A stretch of DNA of 64,000 nt. Origin: Drosophila pseudoobscura. Taxonomy: Eukaryota > Arthropoda > Insecta > Diptera > Drosophilidae. The notes below the pieces were generated by a model. That model saw only the letters and a program-made list of their open reading frames with translations. It made no database searches and was not told the origin of the DNA. The translations under genes and the position numbers were made by a program. Positions 23,214-34,520 of this stretch are shown here, piece after piece (position 1 is the stretch's first letter; each line of letters opens with the position of its first letter). The stretch is taken from assembly GCF_009870125.1 (NCBI RefSeq), contig NC_046683.1, forward strand, positions 1,302,001-1,366,000. The letters run 5' to 3'.

Positions 23214-24021
23214 AATGAACAAACATAAAAATCAACAAAAAACAAGAAACACATAACTATATGAATATGAATATGAATATTCTATATAACATATACATAT
23301 ATCTATAGAAACGCCTGAATCTGAATCGGAATACTTCAGGCCACGCCTAGTGCTGTCTTCTGTCTTTCTTCGGCTTTTGTAAATATATTGCCATTTGCAA
23401 GTTTTCACATCCTCCCCCCTTGAGCTTTTCCTTAATTTGTACTCCCCCATCGTCCACTCCACGCTACAATTTTTGTGTATATTTTGTGTTCTATTAAAAA
23501 TCATGACTGTGGTGTTTTATTTACTATTATTTTTAATTATTTTAAACGAAAAACGAAATATGAAGAGAACGAAATGAGAAAGGAAGAAGAAGAAGGAGAG
23601 GAGGTTGCAGATGAGGAAAACACACATCAAGTTTCCACCCAAGAAGAAAAATATACTCGATCATATATTATTATTATTAATATTATTATTATTTTTTTTG
23701 AACTTATAATTTCGGTCACAAAACACACACACTCACACACACAAACACGCAATGAACAGATATACTCGTATCAAATATATGTACACAATCGATCGACATG
23801 CCACGCCCCATTTTTGTGACCAGCCCCACTGCCCCCATCACCCCCAACTGGATTTGTTCTTAGGCCTCTCCCTCTACTCCTAAGCGAATTGTGTTTGTTT
23901 CTCATTATGACTTTTTTTCTAGCTACCTAAGTGAATGTGTTTCGACAAAATGTGTATAAAATATAAATAAAATGATTCTTAATATTAAAAGTAACACCTC
24001 TTTATTGGCTGTGTGCCAGTG

Positions 24022-24029
24022 TATAAATA
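24022..24029 (+). promoter_or_regulatory. TATA-like box upstream of the bHLH gene
   Basis: TATAAATA is the only good TATA-like word in the 650 bp before the bHLH start codon. It would imply a 5' UTR of about 580 nt. No convincing initiator is seen at the expected distance, so the assignment is tentative. Confidence 0.25.
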
Positions 24030-24071
24030 TCTGGATAATCCATCTGGGAACATTCCACGGAACTGCTTTGC

Positions 24072-24098
24072 TTGACTGACTGACTGACTGACTGACTC
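24072..24098. repeat. GACT tetranucleotide repeat
   Basis: About six units upstream of the bHLH gene. Confidence 0.85.
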
Positions 24099-24635
24099 AC
24101 AGATTGATGCAACGGCGGCGCATGCCGCACTTGAACGCATGTGTGGCATGTGTGTTCTTCCAGGGGCAAGGGTCCGCAAGGGTCACTTCCGTTTTCCAGG
24201 CTGCAGGCCGCACACAAAACCAACAAATAAATTGGCTAAACAAATTATCGATGGACAAATGAAGATGGGTACTTATCCTTGGGACGGATCGGATCAGATC
24301 GCTTCCAGGCCATTAATATTGTACAAGTGCTTCGTTTGTCCGGAGAGAAAGAGATGGCGGGGAGTGGAGACTGGGAGTGAGAGTGAGCTAGTTGTGCGGC
24401 TTTGTTTTGACAAGTGCGCGCTGAGGCAATGTAAGAAATGCTCTCGTTATTGTTGTGTGTTTCTCTTCATGCACAATTTGTCGTCACTTGGCGATGACTT
24501 AATTCATTTAGCAGAGGCCCATTGGAACAGCAGACCATCAGAACAGCGGACCAGAGGCTGGACCTCTGATGAAGCGGTGCTAGAGGCTGATGAAGCTGCG
24601 TGCTACATTCAGTCAGCAATCGTCGAGGCAAACGG

Positions 24636-25221
24636 ATGGCGATCTCATCAGCAGCAACAGCCTCGTATCTGCTCATGGCCCTCACCCACGACAGCCACAG
24701 CCACAGCCACAGCCAGAGTCCAAGCGATGGGAGTGGCAGTGGAGGGGCTGGCGACTCCGAGGACTCGCAGACAGGAGGCCGCAGGAGACGGCCACCCAGA
24801 CAGAAGATCAATGCCAGGGAGCGCTACAGGACCTTCAAGTGAGTCAAGGGACACACCCATAAAACAACATAGAGCAGCTCTAAGCCCTTCTCCCCACACC
24901 TTCACCCTCAGTGTCAATGCCGCCTATGAGGCCCTGCGCAGTATGATACCCACGGAGCCAATAAATCGCAAGCTCTCGAAGATCGAGATCATCCGCCTGG
25001 CCAGCAGCTACATCAACCATCTGAGCAGCACACTGCAGACAGGTATGGGAGCTGGACTGGAATACCCTTCCTTCAGTTGTATTCTCATTGAAATTCTTCT
25101 CCCTCCCACAGGAACCGATTTTCAGCCTTGTCTGCTGCATAAGTACGAAAACGAGGGCGGTGGAGCAGGAGGCCACACCAGACGCATCAGCATCTGCACT
25201 TTCTGCCTGAAAAGCAAGTGA
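24636..25221 (+). CDS. CG33557: bHLH transcription factor, CG33557-like
   Basis: A three-exon gene (24636-24838, 24912-25042, 25112-25221) encodes 147 residues. The bHLH domain covers about residues 49-110: basic region RRRRPPRQK and [10 protein letters not shown] with the E62 that contacts E-box DNA, helix 1 [13 protein letters not shown], loop TEPINRKLS, helix 2 [15 protein letters not shown]. This is the paraxis/TCF15-like class. The N terminus has an HSHSHS run and an acidic Gly/Ser stretch. The C terminus ends [13 protein letters not shown], with paired cysteines C140 and C143. It should act in the nucleus as a heterodimer with the E-protein partner (Daughterless in flies). The start is the first ATG after an in-frame TGA at 24591; M14 (24675) is an alternative. 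The symbol rests on my recollection of the fly family and gene order. Confidence 0.85.
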
Positions 25222-25255
25222 ACGGAACAATATGGAGTAATCAGATTAAGACTAG

Positions 25256-25301
25256 ATTAAATGCAATTGCAATGCATTTCGCGGTATTTATTTAAATTAA
25301 A
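25256..25301 (+). terminator. ATTAAA poly(A) signals of the bHLH gene
   Basis: Two ATTAAA variants, at 25256-25261 and 25296-25301, lie 35 and 75 nt after the bHLH stop codon. No AATAAA is present nearby. Confidence 0.4.
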
Positions 25302-25341
25302 ACAGCCTTGGAAAATTCTTTCAAATTAACCGCCCAGTATT

Positions 25342-25410
25342 GGCGCCATCTGTTGGACTTGATCTGTACTCCAGCTGCACGCAGGTTGACGGCACTGCCA
25401 TCTATTGCTG
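25342..25410 (-). promoter_or_regulatory. CTCF-like insulator motif pair
   Basis: The minus strand reads CAGATGGCGCC at 25342-25352, a full match to the Drosophila CTCF core AGRKGGCGC. A weaker copy (AGATGGCAG, minus strand) lies about 55 bp further on near 25395-25403. The pair sits between the 3' end of the bHLH gene and the Dna2 promoter, where an insulator between a tissue-specific gene and a housekeeping gene would make sense. Binding is inferred from motif only. Confidence 0.4.
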
Positions 25411-26030
25411 AACTGCTGCATTGCTGTGTTTCTTGTCAGCTGTGAAAATATTTCAGTTTGCAAGCAATTTAATATATGTAGAGAAACCATTAAATATATT
25501 TTTAAATTTAATTTATTACCGCAGAATTTTCACCAATACTAATTTAAGATAAAAGACCGAGTGGCCTTATTTTCAACTGTACCGGCCACATGAGCGCTAA
25601 ATCAATTGATTAAATTAAATTTTTTAAATTCTATTAAAAAACATACGGCATAGAAACTTTTGTACGGTGGTTTTTTGTACATTCAAAACAGTTTCACTAG
25701 TCAGTCTGGGGTATTAATAGCGCAAGCCGGTGTGTGACACTTTCGTTGTATGAACTGGCACATCTATATACTGTATGGTTAGTGATTCAAATGTGTTTTG
25801 ACGTGTTCAATAAAGGCCCATTTTCATTTAAAGAAGAGTTCTTAAAATTAACCAATCTGGTAAAATATTGATTTATCGATTGGATAAAATAATGAGTTTA
25901 CACCGGAAGGTCCTTCCTAGCTATTTATATCAAATCGAATATCAGAATCGACAAATTTAACCTCCGATCATGGATAGAGAACGATTAACCCATTGTCGAC
26001 CAGTAAATTTTTACGGAATATATCAAAAGG

Positions 26031-26640
26031 CCGTATATTTCGGTATAAAAAACGATAGCAAAATCATACCAAACTCGAAGCAACACGTTGAAGATTGTCA
26101 CTTTCTGTAGTGTTGAGGGCGGAACTGGCGGAACAGCTTTTCATCTGACAATGCGGACACATGTATGTAATACATGTTTTCAAATTTGTTGCTCTCGCTA
26201 AGTTTGTTTTCTCATCGGTATTTTTGCGGTATTTCTGAGGGTCAGACCGTATATCGTATCGATAAGTCCTGTATGAGATGCAGGGTGACCGTTTACGGTA
26301 TTTTGAATACTCTTAGGAATTTTTTTTAGGTCAAAATTGAACCGACGGTATATCGGTATATAATGGTATATTTTGCCAGTTTCATCAGTCTATTAAATTA
26401 ATTTTCAACGTTATATAGAAATCCAATAAAAGCTATTATTTAAATTAAGCCATGGCCAAATGTGCTATATAGCTGAGAATATTCCACGGAAGATCAAAAA
26501 CGATGAATATGTAAAATATATCTTGAATTCGTCAGTATATTTACGGAATATTTTTTTAATGAGACGGTATGTTTCGGTATATTTCTGACAGTCGGACGGT
26601 ATATTTTATCTATAAGTCCGCGGTCACACTGATGAGATGT
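26031..26640 (+). promoter_or_regulatory. Dna2 promoter: repeated GTATWTT motifs, DRE and motif 1
   Basis: CGGTATATTT-type words (fly core-promoter motif 6) occur near 26031, 26219, 26293, 26344-26371, 26533, 26564-26588 and 26596. A DRE core TATCGATA is at 26257-26264. A perfect motif 1, CGGTCACACTG (target of M1BP), is at 26621-26631, about 250 bp before the Dna2 start codon. This combination without TATA is characteristic of housekeeping promoters in Drosophila and fits a DNA replication gene. Two blocks, about 26217-26283 and 26564-26640, are imperfect direct repeats of one another. Confidence 0.65.
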
Positions 26641-26879
26641 AAATGGCGCGAACAACGAAAAAACAACACACAAAAAAGCGTTTTCTAAGGAAACATTAAC
26701 AGAAAAAGTTATGAAATACTTCGGACGTCTCGGAAGTCCGTTATCGTGTGTGCCCTGACTGTGCTCTCTGAATTTATTTTTTGTCATCAATTTTTTCACA
26801 AGCTACAAATATTTGCGCCAAAAATTTGTAAACTCGGCGTTGGTTTAAAACAAATTCTTCAACACATTTTCGGGAAATA

Positions 26880-29800
26880 ATGTCGACTCCGAAGCGCGTG
26901 CTGACGCCCAGCAAGGAAAACGGATCTGACTCACCAGGCACCAGCCAAGCGCAGGTCAAGAAGTTCAAAAATGACAAGGACATGTGCGACGATTGGGAGA
27001 ACCAGTGCTGGGACGACGATATGAATTTCGATGCGAGTGCTTTAGAGGAGGCGATGGATGCGGCTGCGTCCCCGCATAAACTGGACCTGTCCATATGGCA
27101 GCGCTGCGTGATCGAGGACTTTGAAGTGGACATGAAATCCTACAACGTCAGACTGTTAGTAAAAAAGAGCCCCGGCCTAGCCGAGGATCCAGAGACGGCC
27201 GAGTGCCTCGTGCATTCGCCGTGGAATATGTGTGACATGAAGAAAGGCGATATTGTTTCGCTTCTGGCCAAGTGGCAGCCCTCGAAGAACGCCTATGTGA
27301 TTGACAAGGAGGACGGCTTCTGTGTGACCAATCCCGATTTTCTAGTATCCGGCACCACCGTCATGGGCTCCCTCTTTTGCCGCCGCAAGACGGTGCTGCA
27401 GGAACGTTTTCGCGGCCTCCACTGGAACAACCGTGTGGTGAGTACCCAGCAGAAAAGCCCAGACAATCCCTAACCAAACCGAGCGGGATACTCATTTAAA
27501 ACTCTTCGGCAGATGATTATTGGCACACTGGTGCACGAACTGTTCCAACGTGTGGTCTCCGAGCAGCACTACACGCGCCGTCATGTGAAAACTATCCTGA
27601 ATTATATGCTGCAGAGCCCCTCCCTGGCCCAATCCCTCTATGCCGGCGACCTCACCGAGGATGAGGTAATTAATGATTTGCAGCGGTTCGTCGATCCCAT
27701 CGTTAGGTTCGCCAAGCAGTATGTGCTTGGGGAGATGCCTGTAATTCCGTCCCCAGTGAATTTTCGCGGACGCATTGAGCGGATCGAGAACACTGAGGAA
27801 AACCTGTGGGTACCTCAGCTGGGCCTCAAGGGCAAAGTGGACGTCTCTGTGTCCGTGACCACAGCGAATGATCCCATTCCCTTGGAGCTGAAGACGGGTC
27901 GCTCCACCTTCTCCATGGAGCACACTGGCCAGCTGATCCTATACCAGATGATGCACTCAGCCCTCGGCGTTGAGACGCGCTCCGGGCTACTGCTCTACCT
28001 GCGCGAAAACATGATGCGCGAGGTTTTCGGCAAGCGCAACGAGATGCGCGATCTGATCATGATGCGCAACGATCTGGCAAAATATCTAGTCAAAGAGGTG
28101 AAGAGCTCAGTCGCCGATGAAGAGGACATCGAGGACATCGAGGACCTCTACCTGCCCGAGCCCATCCACCACCACAACGCATGCACGCAATGCGAGTACA
28201 GGACGCTGTGCGCCAGCTTCGCCAAGCGGGATAACATACTGCAATTGGGGGACTCGCATTCAATGAAGATCCTTATGCCGACGCTTCTCGAGCACCTAAC
28301 CGACGAGGATCAGGAGTTCTTCCACCACTGGTGCGGTACACTGGCCCTCGAGGATAAGCACTCACGCGCGAGCTTTAAGCAGCACTCCATCTGGACGGAC
28401 GATCCCGCCTCGCGCCAACAGCAGGGACGGGCCATTGCACAGCTGAAGCTTTATCCCAGCCAACTGGCGCTCGAAACAGACGGCCGCTTTGAGCAAAACT
28501 TGGAGTTGGCACGCGAGGTCGATCCCAACATACAATTACATCTCAGTGGGGTATGTTCTAGGATCTGGGGTCCTTCTTCCCTTCACTGAAATCGTCAGTG
28601 TGTAATCTACTTTTCTTCTCTTCTGCAGTTCGATGTGGGCGAGTATGTGGTCATCAGCACCGAATCGCGCATGGCCGTGGCTTCTGGGATCATCGTTTCG
28701 TTGGAGTGCCGGCGCCTGACAGTCGCCCTGGATCGCGACCTCAAGCCGCAGTATGCAAAGGAGACCTTCATCATGGACAAGCACGACTCGCAGACTTTCA
28801 GCACATTCAACTACACAAACCTCGGCATGCTGCTTGCCCCCACGCTGCGCGCCAAGCAACTGCGCTCCATAATTGTAGCCCTGGACCCGCCCTTACCATT
28901 TGACAGCCTGCCCGATATCATTCTAACAGAGGGTCTTCACATTCTGCAATTTCTGAACAAGCAGCAAAACGAGGCCGTCATGCATTGCCTCAGCAACAAT
29001 ACCCACTCTCTGATCAAGGGTCTGCCCGGTACAGGCAAGACCCAGACGCTGGTAGCCCTGGTGCGTATGCTGCATCTGCTTAATCTCAGCGTCCTGATTA
29101 CGGCCCACACTCACTCGGCGGTGGACAATCTAATGAATCGTCTGATGGCCTATGGCCTGCCCATGCTCCGTCTGGGCCAGAGCGCTCGCATTAACGACTG
29201 CCTGGAAGAGATCAGCGAGGGCAATGTTACCAGACGCTGCCGCACCGTCGATAGCCTGACACGCGTCCTGGAGACGCCGGCGATTGTGGGCGTCACTTGC
29301 CTGGGAACGGGTCACCCCGTCTTTCGAAACCGTACGTTTGACTACTGCATCGTAGACGAAGCCACCCAGGTGATGCTGCCCACCATTCTGCGTCCCTTAT
29401 ACTACAGCGAGCGCTTCGTTCTGGTCGGAGATCCAGATCAACTGCCACCGGTCGTTAAGTCGCGCGAGGCCCGCAAGAGAGGAGCAGACGAGTCCCTCTT
29501 TGAACGCCTTGACTCGCCCAATTGCACTGCCGTGCTGAGCGTGCAGTACCGCATGAACAGCACAATCACCCGGCTGGCCAACAGGCTTACCTACGATGAT
29601 GGGCTGAAATGCGCCAATGAGAATGTGGCCAAGGCCCATCTCCAGCTGAATTACATGGGACACGCACCCGTGTGGGCTCAGCGCGTGCTGCAGACCCATC
29701 TGGACAATGCCGTTGTGGTGGTGGACACCGGCGACTGCTCCGTGCCCTGCCAGGCGGTGGGCAGGGGCTTACAGTGGCTCGGGAAGGCCGACTCCAACAT

Positions 29801-30374
29801 CGATCTGAAATACGGAGAAAAGGATCCGGAAGTTGAACTGGCGGATGTGGGGCAGCATCCAGCGGAAGGTCGCCGCATTTCACAGTACACCAATACCTGC
29901 GAGGTGGGCGTTGTGATGAACCTTCTCCTCCAGCTGCAGCTCGCCGAATACAACCTGTCCACCGTGGGTGTCATTGCCCCCTACCGCGCCCAAGTGGAGC
30001 TGCTGCGCAGACTGGGTGGACGGCTGGACTCCAGAGTTGAGTTCAACACGGTGGATCAGTACCAGGGCCGCGACAAGAACATCATCATCTACAGCTGTAC
30101 GAAGACTGGACGCGATCCCACGGAGAAGAAGCGCTGCCGAGCCGCTGAGATTCTCGAGGATAAGCGCCGCCTCACGGTGGCCATCACACGCGCCAAGCAG
30201 AAGCTGATCATCCTGGGCGACGTCACGTGCCTCAAGAATTATGGCCCCTTCAACTCCCTATTTAAGAACGTCCCGGAAAAGTGTTTCCTGCCGTTGATCG
30301 AGGGTCGTTTGGAATTTGCTTGGAAGTGTCTGCACACGGACCTGAATCGCCTCGTAGAACCATTAGTCAATTAG
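26880..30374 (+). CDS. Dna2: DNA replication ATP-dependent helicase/nuclease DNA2
   Basis: Exons 26880-27437, 27513-28550 and 28629-30374 give 1,113 residues, the usual size. DNA2 cleaves flap and 5' single-stranded DNA in Okazaki fragment maturation and end resection and has 5'-3' helicase activity. The PD-(D/E)xK nuclease shows D296 (GKVD) and E311-L-K313 (ELKTGR). The Fe-S cluster cysteines are C167, C410, C413 and C419 with the expected 3 and 6 residue spacing. The superfamily 1 helicase has Walker A GLPGTGKT (K669), Walker B DEAT (775-778), GDPDQLPP (about 799), SVQYRMN, VDQYQGRDKN and VAITRAKQ. The short introns (75 and 78 nt) keep all junctions in phase 0. The N terminus before about residue 40 is unstructured. 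Its motif 1/DRE promoter lies just upstream. Nothing appears broken, and it should be fully active. Confidence 0.97.
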
Positions 30375-30639
30375 TCCTTAATCTTTTTTTAATTAATTTC
30401 GTTTTACATTCTAAGAGTTCCAAGTGAGTTTTATTAGTTAAAGGACTCATACAAGATTTACAAGTGCCAAAGTGACCGATAGATCGTTATGGATCCTTAA
30501 AGGAAGCCAATGTTAAAGAAGGAATCCTTAAAGGAAACTAATTTCATAGGAAACGACCCCTAAAAAAAGAAGCAAATCATTAGTGAATCGCCGTCTAGCG
30601 TGCTCCCAGGAAACATATATAAAAGCCGATTCATACTTT

Positions 30640-30645
30640 AATAAA
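30640..30645 (+). terminator. Dna2 poly(A) signal
   Basis: AATAAA lies 266 nt after the Dna2 stop codon, in AT-rich 3' UTR-like sequence. Confidence 0.5.
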
Positions 30646-33600
30646 ATTAGCGAGAAAACGTCTCTCTCGTGGCAGGACATATAAATGTTATGTTTTCAAT
30701 ATTTTTTTTCGATAAGTGCATAATGAAATGTAGTCTTGAGCGTAACTTTTACTCTCGCAAAGGCTTCCCAAAAGTTCTTTAGAAATGTACAAATTATCTT
30801 AGTATCCCCCTAAACATTCCTAAATGTTGTCGTTGGAGCTGTGACGTTCCTGTTTCGGTCGTTGTATCCCACTGTTACATGCTTAACGGTGCTTGCACCA
30901 CTCTCCCCCCTCACTTTTGTTAAACCCCTTTTGAAGCCCGTGCTCCCTTCCCTCCTGGGGCACCTTGGAGTCTGTTCCGGTCTCTTGTCCGCGTGCCACA
31001 CGTGCCCCGAATGCATATTAGCAGGAGATATCCAAGTGGAGTGGGAGAACTGTCTGGGGGGGGCAATATGCAGCGGATGCACTTAGCAGCCACAGGCCGG
31101 CGTGAGTCATCCTCATGATTATCGACATCATAATCGTCCTACCATCCCATCGCATCACATCCCATCCCATCCCACCCATGCTATCCATGTCATCCATTCC
31201 CCTGGCGCGAGGTTTGTAACCAAATGTGAGATTGATGAGGACCAACCAATCAAACCGGAGAAAACCAAACCAAAGCCAAGCGAAATGAAATTTCAAGAAA
31301 GTAGCGTCGATTTATTCGACTCTGCGATACCTGTCACTTGGTCCAAAAACTCCCACAGTCGGTGGGCAGGAGAGGACCCAGCGGTCGGCCAATATGTGCA
31401 TATCTACACGGTATCTACAAGGTTATCTACACGTAATCTTCACGACTTCTACTTGTTTTCAATGTAGAGTAGTGTCAAATGGAGCAGACCGATCGCCGCA
31501 TACCCTCCAGGGCCTACGAGTACAGGGTGATAATATCAAATAAAAGCTGCCTGGTCGAGGATAGGGAAAAGGGGTACGGGGTACGGGGTACGAGGAAGAA
31601 AGACCCAGAGACACCAATAACAGTTACAGTAACAACAGGCAACGGCCACAATGGACATAAGCAAATTGCTTGATAAAATATTTGAAATTCATTTCGCGCC
31701 GCCTCTTGGCAGCCGTTGGCATTTCGATGACAGCATTTAATGCTCATTATGTAATCTCTTTAGGTCTTTGGCTCGCAAAGAGACAGAGAGAGAGAGAGAG
31801 AGAGAGGGAGCGAGCGGTGCGGGGGTCCACCATTTAACAAAGGTCAACCACAAAACTATGAAGCCCTGTCGCACACACACACACACACACACGAATATTG
31901 AATTGATTTCGAGTTCCGGCCAAACCCCAAATGTTTTTTTGTTGTTGTTGTTTGAAATACCCAATAGACACAACACACACAGAGCTACCCATCTCTTTTT
32001 CACGCACTCCAACTCTCACTCTCTTTCTCCTTCGGGTTTTTTTTGGGTGCGCAACAAATTAAGCCCATTAAGACCATCTTCAAGATGGTCCCGGTGCCCC
32101 CCATCAGCCATCACCCATCACCCATCATCTTCCACGCATCACCTGTTGCAATATTGAACACTCTCCACACAGATGATCCATTCGCAAGCAAACGCTTTGG
32201 GGGCAGGCATTATCAATAAACTGTTCGCTGAGGCTGTGCGAAAGGGGTCCGATTATTTTCACTTTCATTCAAGCCAAAAACTCATGGCCTAGAACTAAGA
32301 ATTAAAACAGTTGAAATGCTGTAAACTGCAGTTAAAATGCGTGTTTTGGGATTTCATTACCAGCTGTTGAGAAATTATCCGCTTAGTTTAGTAGAAAATT
32401 AGAATCACAACCAACCGCCCGCATATCGCTGTCCGCCGCAAATTATCACCCGCTCTTCATCATACATATATATATATGTATGTATATAACCGCTGATATT
32501 ATATAATCACCAAATATATTAAATAAAACCCATCAAAAAGTATACAGTCCACTAATTCATAACCACCACCATAGATGATACATATGTATACCCCACGGAA
32601 ATGGAATCAACTTCATTGCAATTCCATTCCTCTCCATAAACTATAAACTATAAACTAAAACTATAATTTTCATTTTCCTTTATGCCTATACCCGTTTCGG
32701 AAGACTTTCAATTTTCTTGACAGAACTTCTATCATAAGCTCCCCCCTTCGTGTTATACAATCCCTTTCAGCTCAATTCGCTTTAATTTGCCGATCTGTGC
32801 AACGATTTCTCCGCGATTCGCCAGTCAAGCGTTGAATGGAGACCAAACGCTGGCCATTAATCGCTCAAGCCGCAAAAGTGTGGCCATAATTGATCAGTTT
32901 TGGCTGCCGCGAAACTTCATTATAGCCATCATCTCTCTGAAGAACATGCCCCCCGAGGACCCTCAAAAGCAGCAGCAGCAGCAGCAGCAGCAGAAACAGC
33001 AGCAACAGCACCACAGACTTTCCCCGCATTCAAGCTCTCTGTTAACGGTTAACAGACGCTGTTGGGGATACGCGCTTCGCGGCTGCGCACTGCTCCGGTA
33101 GCAGCTCCAACAAGTTATGGCTACGGTGCGTGGTACCCCTTCTGGCAGAAGGTATTATGAACTTGGCCAGGAGTTTGGGCTGCAACGTCGAGAGGAGAGG
33201 AAAAAAATGAAAGATGTTGACAAATGAACTAAGATATCACATTAATTCCACTTTCGGACATGTACTATTTCTGGCAAGTGAAAGATGTTTGGCCTTTTAC
33301 TTGTTTCAGGAACTGATTGAAATCGGAGGAATACCATATACGGAAAACTGTAATATCAAGAATTATAACTTAAGCCCTGAATATTATTGCTGCTTGCCTT
33401 GGCCACACAAATAGTGGATGGCTATATCATGTTGCGGCCACAGTAGCTGACAACCCGCTGTTGTGTCTAGTTATAAATAGTTTTATCATCAGAAAATGTA
33501 CGTACTTATGTATTCAGGGCAATCCTCCCATCATGAGTTGTAGGGTGTCCATCGCTTCGTCGCTCCATGAGCAACTGTTTTTTCTGGTTACTGGTTTCTG

Positions 33601-34300
33601 GTTTCTGTCTGGTAACCGTTGTCTGCTGCTGCTGGGTGGCTGTCTGCCTGGTGTTTGGTGGCTTCTGTTAAGGCCTGGCCTGTTGGTGGTGGCCTGGCTG
33701 TTGGCCACGCTTTTTGGCCACAAAACGAATTCAGTGCAACGGCGACTCTTGAACGGTATTGTTGGCCATAGCGGTAACTCGCCTCTGGCATACCGTGCAT
33801 ACTAAAATATACAATTTCCTTCTATGTGCGAGAGACATAACATACAACTAAAAGTTTATTCGATTTACTTTTTTTTTTGGTTTATTTTTTGCGTGCTTCG
33901 TGCATCGTGCCATCGAGTGAATGTGGAAAAATGTGCAGATAGACGGATAGATTTCTATGGATATTAGTCAAATATATACATACAAATATACTATATGAGG
34001 GGATATATGTGGATATATGTGCTGGAAAAGAGACGCCGCCGCGCCTGGCCGAAAGTGAAAAACTGAATGCGCAGACGTGTGTAACAGTTTTTACTTTCGG
34101 CCTCGTTTCTGGCTTCATCTCTTGTTAGTGGCCAATGCTGCTGCTGTAGTTGTTGTTGTTGGCTTTGGTGGTCAGTGGAGCATATAGCCATCCGAGATCT
34201 GTGCATATTGCATAAAAAACATGCACTCAGCCTCCAGCCCCAGCAGCCCCAGCAGCCACTGCAGCGCCAGCATTTAGCCCACTTTTCGAGCAAATATTTT
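30646..34300. other. Intergenic DNA between Dna2 and Cht6
   Basis: No coding-like frame is supported. Visible elements are an AG dinucleotide run (31,785-31,807), a CA run (31,872-31,892), a 22-bp perfect AT palindrome near 32,465 and a CAG run (32,968-33,009). Enhancers or an upstream non-coding Cht6 exon could be present but cannot be read from sequence alone. Confidence 0.6.
32968..33009. repeat. CAG trinucleotide repeat
   Basis: About eight CAG units and then CAG/CAA mixtures in intergenic DNA, with no supporting gene structure. Confidence 0.85.
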
Positions 34301-34511
34301 TGCAAATCTAACGACAACAAAAATCTCACACATAAATCCTAGCGTAATTTTTTTCCGTCGCCGCCGCCGCGTTGCGTTTTACTTGGACAACAACTAGAGC
34401 AGCGACTAAGTACAACAACAACAGCAACAGTCACTGAAATAATAGCAACAACCAGTGCAAAAGGAGCGCCACTGCAGCCTGCCACCTCGACCAGCAGCAA
34501 AAGCCGCCAAA
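34301..34511 (+). other. Probable 5' UTR and leader of Cht6
   Basis: The stretch before the three-codon first exon is CAA/CAG-rich and T-poor after about 34,385, typical of a fly 5' UTR. No TATA box or perfect initiator marks the start, so the upstream boundary is a guess. Confidence 0.35.
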
Positions 34512-34520
34512 ATGCTTCCG
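34512..34520 (+). CDS. Cht6 first coding exon, three codons
   Basis: ATG CTT CCG is followed at once by a consensus donor GTAAGT (34521). It joins in phase 0 to TTCCGGCGTGGA at 47758, giving MLPFRRGAAWQ and a proper signal peptide. No ATG lies near or within the exon at 47758 itself, so a remote start exon is required. Confidence 0.8.

Noticed and set aside
24139..25221. 360-codon frame covering the bHLH gene
   Set aside because: It is a chance fusion of flank, out-of-frame first exon and unspliced introns. The bHLH motif is only intact when the two introns are removed and the 24636 frame is used.
30841..31086. Cys-containing 81-codon frame after Dna2
   Set aside because: It has no ATG start, no splice context and no recognisable pattern.
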